A stretch of DNA of 38,696 nt from Chrysochromulina tobinii. Taxonomy: Eukaryota > Haptophyta > Prymnesiales > Chrysochromulinaceae. The notes under the pieces were generated by a model that worked only from the letters and a program-made list of their open reading frames with translations, was not told the origin of the DNA and searched no databases. Positions 34,151 to 38,696 of the stretch are shown here, in pieces. Numbering within the stretch: the first letter of the stretch is position 1; every line of letters begins with the position of its first letter. The translations under genes were made by a program, and so were the position numbers. The DNA is taken from assembly GCA_001275005.1 (NCBI GenBank), contig JWZX01003168.1, positions 1-38,696 of the forward strand, written 5' to 3'.

Positions 34151-35702
34151 TCAGCCGGTGTGTGCCATGCAGTTGGTATCCCAAGTGGTACCCGTCCACT
34201 TGGAGACAAACTGCTCCGCGATCGCAAACTCCTTGTACTCATCGCCCTCATTCTCGCCCGGAACGACGACGTTCGTCTCGGAGCACTTAGCTGTCACCAC
34301 GTCCGCGCCGAGCGACTCCTTATTGAGGATGACCTGGGTGCCCGAGCACTTATCGATCGTAACCGTCTGCACGAGCCCGAGTACCATCACCTTGCACGAG
34401 TTGCAGTTGACCAGCTCGATGCCCGCGACGACGGTGTCGAAGACGATGGACACCTTGTTGCACCCGTCGAGTGTGATCGCGTTGCACTTGCCCTTGACCG
34501 TGATGGTCGAGTCGAGGCACTTGTAGATGTACACGACCTGCTTGACCTCGGCGTCGATCGAGATGGACGAGTTCTTGACCTGGTTCTCGATCTCCCACTT
34601 CTTGCCTCCCACGCACTCGCATTTGGGCGGCTTGGTCGCCGCCGCCGTGGCGGCCTTCGGTGTCGACGGCACCGAGGGGACGGGGGCAGGCTTGGCCTTG
34701 CCATATTTGGACGGATCCCAATCCTCGCCCTTGGTTACCTTCTTGAGGCCGGATGTGACTGAGCCACCCTGGTTTATCTGCGCGAACAGCGCCGACGTCG
34801 CGTCGGCGCCGCCGGCTCCAGCCGATGCGGCTGGCGGCGGCGGAGGCGGCGGGGGAGGCGGCGGCGGCGGCGGAGGAGGGCCACCCGGGCCGCCGAGGGC
34901 GGGTGGCGCAAGCGGGGGCGGTGCGAGCGGGGGCGGCGCAGGCGCGGCCGCCTTGCCCGCGTCCTTGACGTCGATGCCCTTCGGGTTCCATTCGAGCCCA
35001 GTCTTGTGGAATTCCTTGACGAAGGCGGCGAGATCGGTGAAGATCGTCTTCACGGCCTTGGCGTACGTGATGTGGTTCTCGTCCTTGCCCTTGTAGGTTG
35101 TGAGGATTTTGGTCTGGCAGAAGGCGCCCGCCTCCCACATGTCGTTGATGTGCGGCACCGGCGTCTTCTCCACCATCACCCACCCAAGCGCAGGGATGGC
35201 CTCCGCCACGGCCTGCCGATGGTTGTAGTCCTCCGCGCGCCGGTCGGACGTCGCGGCGGACTGCACCTGCCCGAGCAGGTCGGAGGTCGCCTTGAGGACG
35301 TTGTTCTGGAAGGTCGCCGCGTCCGGCTTCTTGCACTTGGCGACGAGCACGAGCATGTCGCGCTGTGCCTGAAAGCATGCCTGCACCAGCTTCGCCTGGT
35401 TCAGCGTCTCAGGCATATTGATCGCGGAGGCCGCGTTGACGTAGGCGGCGACTGGCCCGGAGAGGAATGCATTGAAGGCATCCACCTGTTGCGCGCGCGC
35501 ACGCACAGTGAGCGGCACTCGTTGGTGGGCGCGCGGGATTTCGTGGCCGTCGTCGTCTCACCATCGGCGAAGGGCGCTCGTCCTCGACAGCAGCTGCGGC
35601 GACCAGCGGTGCCGCGGCGCCGGCGCCATGGAGCTCCATGGACTCAAGCTTGGTTGTCACGGTCTCGAGACGCTTGAGTAGGGCTTGGAATTTCTCGTCC
35701 AT
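34151..35702 (-). CDS. CAP: Adenylyl cyclase-associated protein (CAP/Srv2), two exons
   Basis: Exon 1 is 35702-35562 and exon 2 35485-34151, giving 491 aa. The 76-bp intron begins GTGAGA and ends CAACAG, phase 0; splicing yields RPSPM joined to VDAFNAFLSGPVAAYV. Exon 1 holds the N-terminal RLE coiled-coil motif (LLKRLETVTTKLESM). The helical folded domain follows (residues about 48-205: ALGWVMVEKTPVPHINDM, FVKEFHKTGLEWN), then a polyproline tract (about 16 Pro, profilin-binding), a WH2-like stretch (SALFAQINQGGSVTSGLKKV) and the C-terminal beta-helix CARP domain (KKWEIENQVKNSSISI to CMAHTG). CAP recycles ADP-actin with cofilin and profilin. It is divergent from the Ldh_2 gene, 240 bp between starts. 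Confidence 0.95.
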
Positions 35703-35942
35703 GGTGCTTCGGCGCAAAGTGATTGACGCGCGGGCAATCGTAAGCTCCGATCGCGGCGACACCGTAAAGTTCGAAAGTCCGCAGAGCGCTGTGGTGGACA
35801 TCCGTCTCGCCGCCAAGGTCCTCTATCCGTTCAGTGCACTTATTGCGGAGAGAGTAGCTTCGCAAGACTCTATCTATAATACTTGTACATAGCTTTGCAA
35901 GCCATAGGAACCTAATAGATTTTCCAATCGATATCCTCGTCG

Positions 35943-37170
35943 ATGAAGCTCGCTTTGCGGTCGGCCGCCGCGCCACTGCGCGGCTACAGCTTGCTCGCGC
36001 CCGTGCTCCCCCTCCGCGGAGGAGCACAGTCTTCTCGCAAGCTGTCTTCCTCCGCCGAGACGGTCACGGTCTCGATCGCTGAGGCGCGCTCGAAGACAGC
36101 TGCGGCTCTGCGGAAAATTGGCTGGGACGACGAGGATGCTGCGTTGCAGGCGGAGATCATGACTGCGGCGGGTGCGCAGCTGGTTCTCTCGAGCTGCCGG
36201 CGCGTGCCCTCTCCTGCTGCCTCGCGTGCACGCTGCTCACCAGTAGAGCGCTGGCTATCGATCTCTCGTGCCCGCAGAGCTGTGTGGCAACAATCAGGGC
36301 CTCGTCAAAATGTACAACCCGGCGCTGATGGCGCCGTCGCCGGGCACATCGAAGCCGACCGTGGAGCGCGAGACGGCCACCTCCGCCGTGATCAACGCCA
36401 ACCAGTCTCCTGGCATGCTCGCCGCGGTCAGCGCCGCCGACCTCGCGCTCAAGAAGCTCAAGTCCCAGGGGGGACCGATCGCCATCGTGACCGCATACAA
36501 TACCAGCACGTCCTCAGGCCAGCTCGCCTTCTACGTCGAGCGGATGGCGAAGCAGGGCGTGATCGGCATCGCGCTTGCCAACTCGCCCGAGTTCGTCGCC
36601 GCCGCGCCGGGTGGCAAGCCAGTCTTCGGTACAAACCCGATCGCCTTTGGAATCCCACAGGCTCACGGGCCTCCTCAGACGTTCGATATGGCGACCTCTG
36701 CCATCGCCCTCTTCGGAGTGCTCACGTCCAAGGCGAAGGGCCAGCCGCTGCCCGAGGGCGTCGCGTACGGCAAGGACGGTAAGTGGACCGTCGATGCCGC
36801 CGAGGCCCTCGAAGGAGGCGCGATCGCTACGTTTGGTGGGCATAAGGGAGCAGGCCTCTCCCTCTGCGTCGAGCTGCTGGCGGGAGTGCTCTCGGGCGGC
36901 GCGGTGCTCGGCCAGGTTCCGTCCAAGAAGCTCGCCAAGAGCTGGGGCCACACGTTCATCGCCATCCAGCCGGATCTCCTAGTTGACGATTTTGAGGGCA
37001 AGGCGGCCTCGGTGCTCGCTGCCGTCAAGGCCTCTGGGCCGTCCATTCGGCTACCGGGTGAGTCGTCCGCCAAGACGGCCGCCCAGCGCAGCGCGGATGA
37101 TGCGTTGCCCATCCCGACAAAGATCTGGCAGTCCATCTGCCACACCGCCGAGCACGGGTTGCCCAAGTAG
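35943..37170 (+). CDS. Ldh_2-family (malate/L-lactate dehydrogenase-like) oxidoreductase, two exons
   Basis: Exons 35943-36171 and 36278-37170 give 373 aa; the 106-bp intron begins GTGCGC and ends CCGCAG, phase 1. Splicing makes IMTAAELCGNNQGLVKMYNP, the family's first conserved block. The first about 38 residues (RSAAAPLRGYSLLAPVLPLRGG) are a mitochondrial or plastid presequence. Later blocks are TNPIAFGIPQ, DMATSAIALFG, LPEGVAYGKDGKWT and FGGHKGAGLSLCVELLAGVLSGG. The family reduces 2-oxo acids or cyclic imines with NAD(P)H. The usual SHG catalytic His in the first block reads NQG here, so the chemistry may differ. The neighbouring RidA-like gene is convergent. Substrate is not assignable from sequence. 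Confidence 0.88.
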
Positions 37171-37582
37171 ATGAAGTCCATTCTGTCGCAACCGGGGCCT
37201 CAGGTCGCCGCGCACAGCCCATCGCTTGAGAAGTCGTGTGCGGTGTGGCGGAATTATGTGCGGCCACGCCATGTCTTGGCATCACTGATGTCGAAGTCGC
37301 GATGATTGTCTCGCTCGAGCGCCCCCGATTAATGATTAAATAGCAGGAATGGTAACAGAATGGTTCCAGATTAATGCGCATGCCATGCTCATGCACGGAA
37401 TCTCATAACAGCTCAACAGTTTTTCGTGGGACAACCAATGTCATAAATTTCAGCTCGCCCGTCTTGGTGACGTTTTGCGTATTGCACCGCGCGTTGCACG
37501 CGCAGCCCTGCACCGAATACGCCAGCAGCGGAGCCCGGCGCAGCTTGTCATGTCGGACCACGCTTGTCTGCTCGACTATGCG
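37171..37582. other. Intergenic region between convergent Ldh_2 and RidA-like genes
   Basis: The stretch contains AT-rich TTAATGATTAAATAG (37329-37343) and a later ATTAATGC, possible 3'-end signals. No gene, tRNA or other RNA is recognised. Confidence 0.45.
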
Positions 37583-38191
37583 CTACGGTTCGACCTGTGC
37601 GATCATGTCGATCTCCACCGGCACTGCGCGAGTACAGCGCATCGAACGCACGCTGCGTGAGTCATGCGGCAAGACACTTGAAGGGTGGGGCTGGCATAGG
37701 ACGGGACACTCACCGCCGAGCGGGAGCGTCGTAACGCCGACTGCGACACGTGCATGCACGCCACGCTCCTCAAAGATCTCGCCGAGCAGGTTGCTGCAGC
37801 CGTTGAGCACCTTTGGCAGAGCAGTAACGCTGCTGTCTGCCACCGCAATGTATCCATTCACCTTGACGATCTTCTTGACCTTGTCCAGGTCGCCGATTGC
37901 GAGCTTGAGCGACGCAATCAGCTCGAGACCGACGATCTTTGCAAGCTCGGCGGCCTCGTCAACGGTGAACTCGGCACCCACGCGGCCCACGTGCACACTC
38001 TTCATGTCCTCCTTGAAGGGCAGATGCCCCGCGAGATACACCCATCCATCTTCGTTCGAGACGACGGCGAGCTTGTACGCGCCTGCTGGCTGCGGAAGCT
38101 CGGGAAGTGTGTAGCCAAGCTTCGCGATGCGCGCCTCGGTGTGCACGAAGCGAGCCGAGAGCGCGGCACTTTTTCTTAGTAAAGCCTGCAT
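37583..38191 (-). CDS. RidA/YjgF/UK114-family protein, two exons, organelle-targeted
   Basis: Exons 38191-37714 and 37623-37583 encode 172 aa; the 90-bp intron (37713-37624) begins GTGAGT and ends GCGCAG. Splicing in phase 1 restores LPLGVPVEIDMIAQVEP, the conserved family end, whereas reading through gives unrelated sequence. The first about 18 residues (MQALLRKSAALSARFVHT) are an amphipathic mitochondrial-type presequence. Hallmarks: VYLAGHLPF, KLAIGDLDKVKKIVKVNGYIA and Arg148 in GVHARVAVGVTTLP, the residue that binds the substrate carboxylate in imine deaminases. RidA proteins hydrolyse reactive enamine/imine by-products of PLP enzymes. Start lies 133 bp from the divergent gene at 38324. 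Confidence 0.93.
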   Translation of the reverse strand: MQALLRKSAALSARFVHTEARIAKLGYTLPELPQPAGAYKLAVVSNEDGWVYLAGHLPFKEDMKSVHVGRVGAEFTVDEAAELAKIVGLELIASLKLAIGDLDKVKKIVKVNGYIAVADSSVTALPKVLNGCSNLLGEIFEERGVHARVAVGVTTLPLGGECPVLCQPHPSSVLPHDSRSVRSMRCTRAVPVEIDMIAQVEP

Positions 38192-38323
38192 GGACAGTCG
38201 AAGGTTGTGTTACCTTCGGCGTAAGAGAAGAAACCTCGGCAGCTCGCGCAAAAAGCGAGCGAAGCCATTGACGAATCAAGACGAAACTGTTCGCGCGGAC
38301 TTAAGGGCGTACTCGTCGCGTCG

Positions 38324-38696
38324 ATGCTCGCGAGGACGCTCAAGCGGAGCGCGCCAGTTGACAAGGCGAACGCTGATTTCGATGCTGTCCCCGCCGGCAT
38401 GGACGCGAGTGCGGATGTGCCACCGACCCTTGCGCGGCAGAGCTCCTCGAGGTCTTCATTGGACTCGCTGCTCGCCGGGATCTCCCAAGGGCTGATCGTT
38501 CGCCGCTCCGTCTCTGCCGCCCTCCGGGAGTCCCAAGCTGCAGACGCCGAACCCGCCGCCGCTGGTGCAGGGTCGTGCGTGGCGGTGGCGGCCTCGGCCT
38601 CGGCACAACTCACGACAATGTCAGATGGCACATCTCATCAGGCCAAGCGCTTCAAGATGGACGCTGCCAGTGCTGAGGTCTCGGCGCGCCTGCCGC
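38324..38696 (+). CDS. Unrecognised protein, 5' end only (runs off the window)
   Basis: An uninterrupted frame from ATG 38324 (MLARTLKRSAPVDKANADF) continues to the last base, 124 codons. It is rich in Ala, Ser and charged residues (LARQSSSRSSLDSLLAG, VRRSVSAALRES, HQAKRFKMDAASAEVSARL) and looks like a disordered N-terminus with a basic KRFK patch. The position, divergent from RidA like other pairs here, supports a real gene. No family is recognised. A minus-strand open frame over the same bases is less plausible. Confidence 0.5.
   Translation, partial: MLARTLKRSAPVDKANADFDAVPAGMDASADVPPTLARQSSSRSSLDSLLAGISQGLIVRRSVSAALRESQAADAEPAAAGAGSCVAVAASASAQLTTMSDGTSHQAKRFKMDAASAEVSARLP

Overview
The window reads as nuclear DNA of a GC-rich single-celled eukaryote. 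Evidence seen in the sequence: short spliceosomal introns of 76-113 bp with GT-AG ends in five genes, a U2 snRNP A' gene, a SERCA-type calcium pump with a C-terminal KKTN dilysine signal, Derlin, cyclase-associated protein (CAP), and N-terminal presequences on two mitochondrial-type enzymes. The mixture of animal-like, plant-like and protist-like genes, long intronless ORFs and very high GC suggests a microbial alga; a haptophyte is my best guess, but this is inference only and I am not sure.

Layout. 1-4186, minus strand: a YHYH-domain protein (cut by the window edge, one apparent frameshift), U2A' (SNRPA1) and an alpha/beta hydrolase with two introns. 4393-7497, plus: a fusion of a cysteine-synthase-type and a cystathionine gamma-synthase-type PLP enzyme. 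8224-12185: a divergent pair of SERCA Ca2+-ATPase and Derlin sharing a 182-bp promoter with UPR-like motifs. 12928-20092: an FkbM-type methyltransferase, a catalytically dead trypsin-like protein fused to EGF and beta-helix-like segments, a DNA-repair-like protein (XRCC1 N-terminal-like, GRF zinc finger, SAP-like, PBZ-like zinc finger), and a TPR protein.

20463-about 31345: a large DIRS-like tyrosine-recombinase retrotransposon. A 1411-aa Gag-like ORF1 overlaps a 2177-aa ORF2 in which reverse transcriptase, RNase H and tyrosine recombinase are one continuous polypeptide with their catalytic residues present. Its 3' side carries imperfect tandem repeats and a nested hairpin. 31467-38696: a BIVM-like protein with an inserted PDZ domain, CAP, an Ldh_2-family dehydrogenase, a RidA-family protein, and the start of an unknown gene running off the end.

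Neighbouring genes are often head to head with 130-240 bp between starts (hydrolase/PLP fusion, SERCA/Derlin, dead protease/repair protein, CAP/Ldh_2, RidA/unknown), so shared promoters are likely. The most notable items are the repair-like domain combination, the fused RT-RH-YR retroelement, the double PLP enzyme, the BIVM-PDZ fusion and the SERCA-Derlin promoter. Gene models are by eye; splice sites were chosen because they restore family-conserved sequence in frame.
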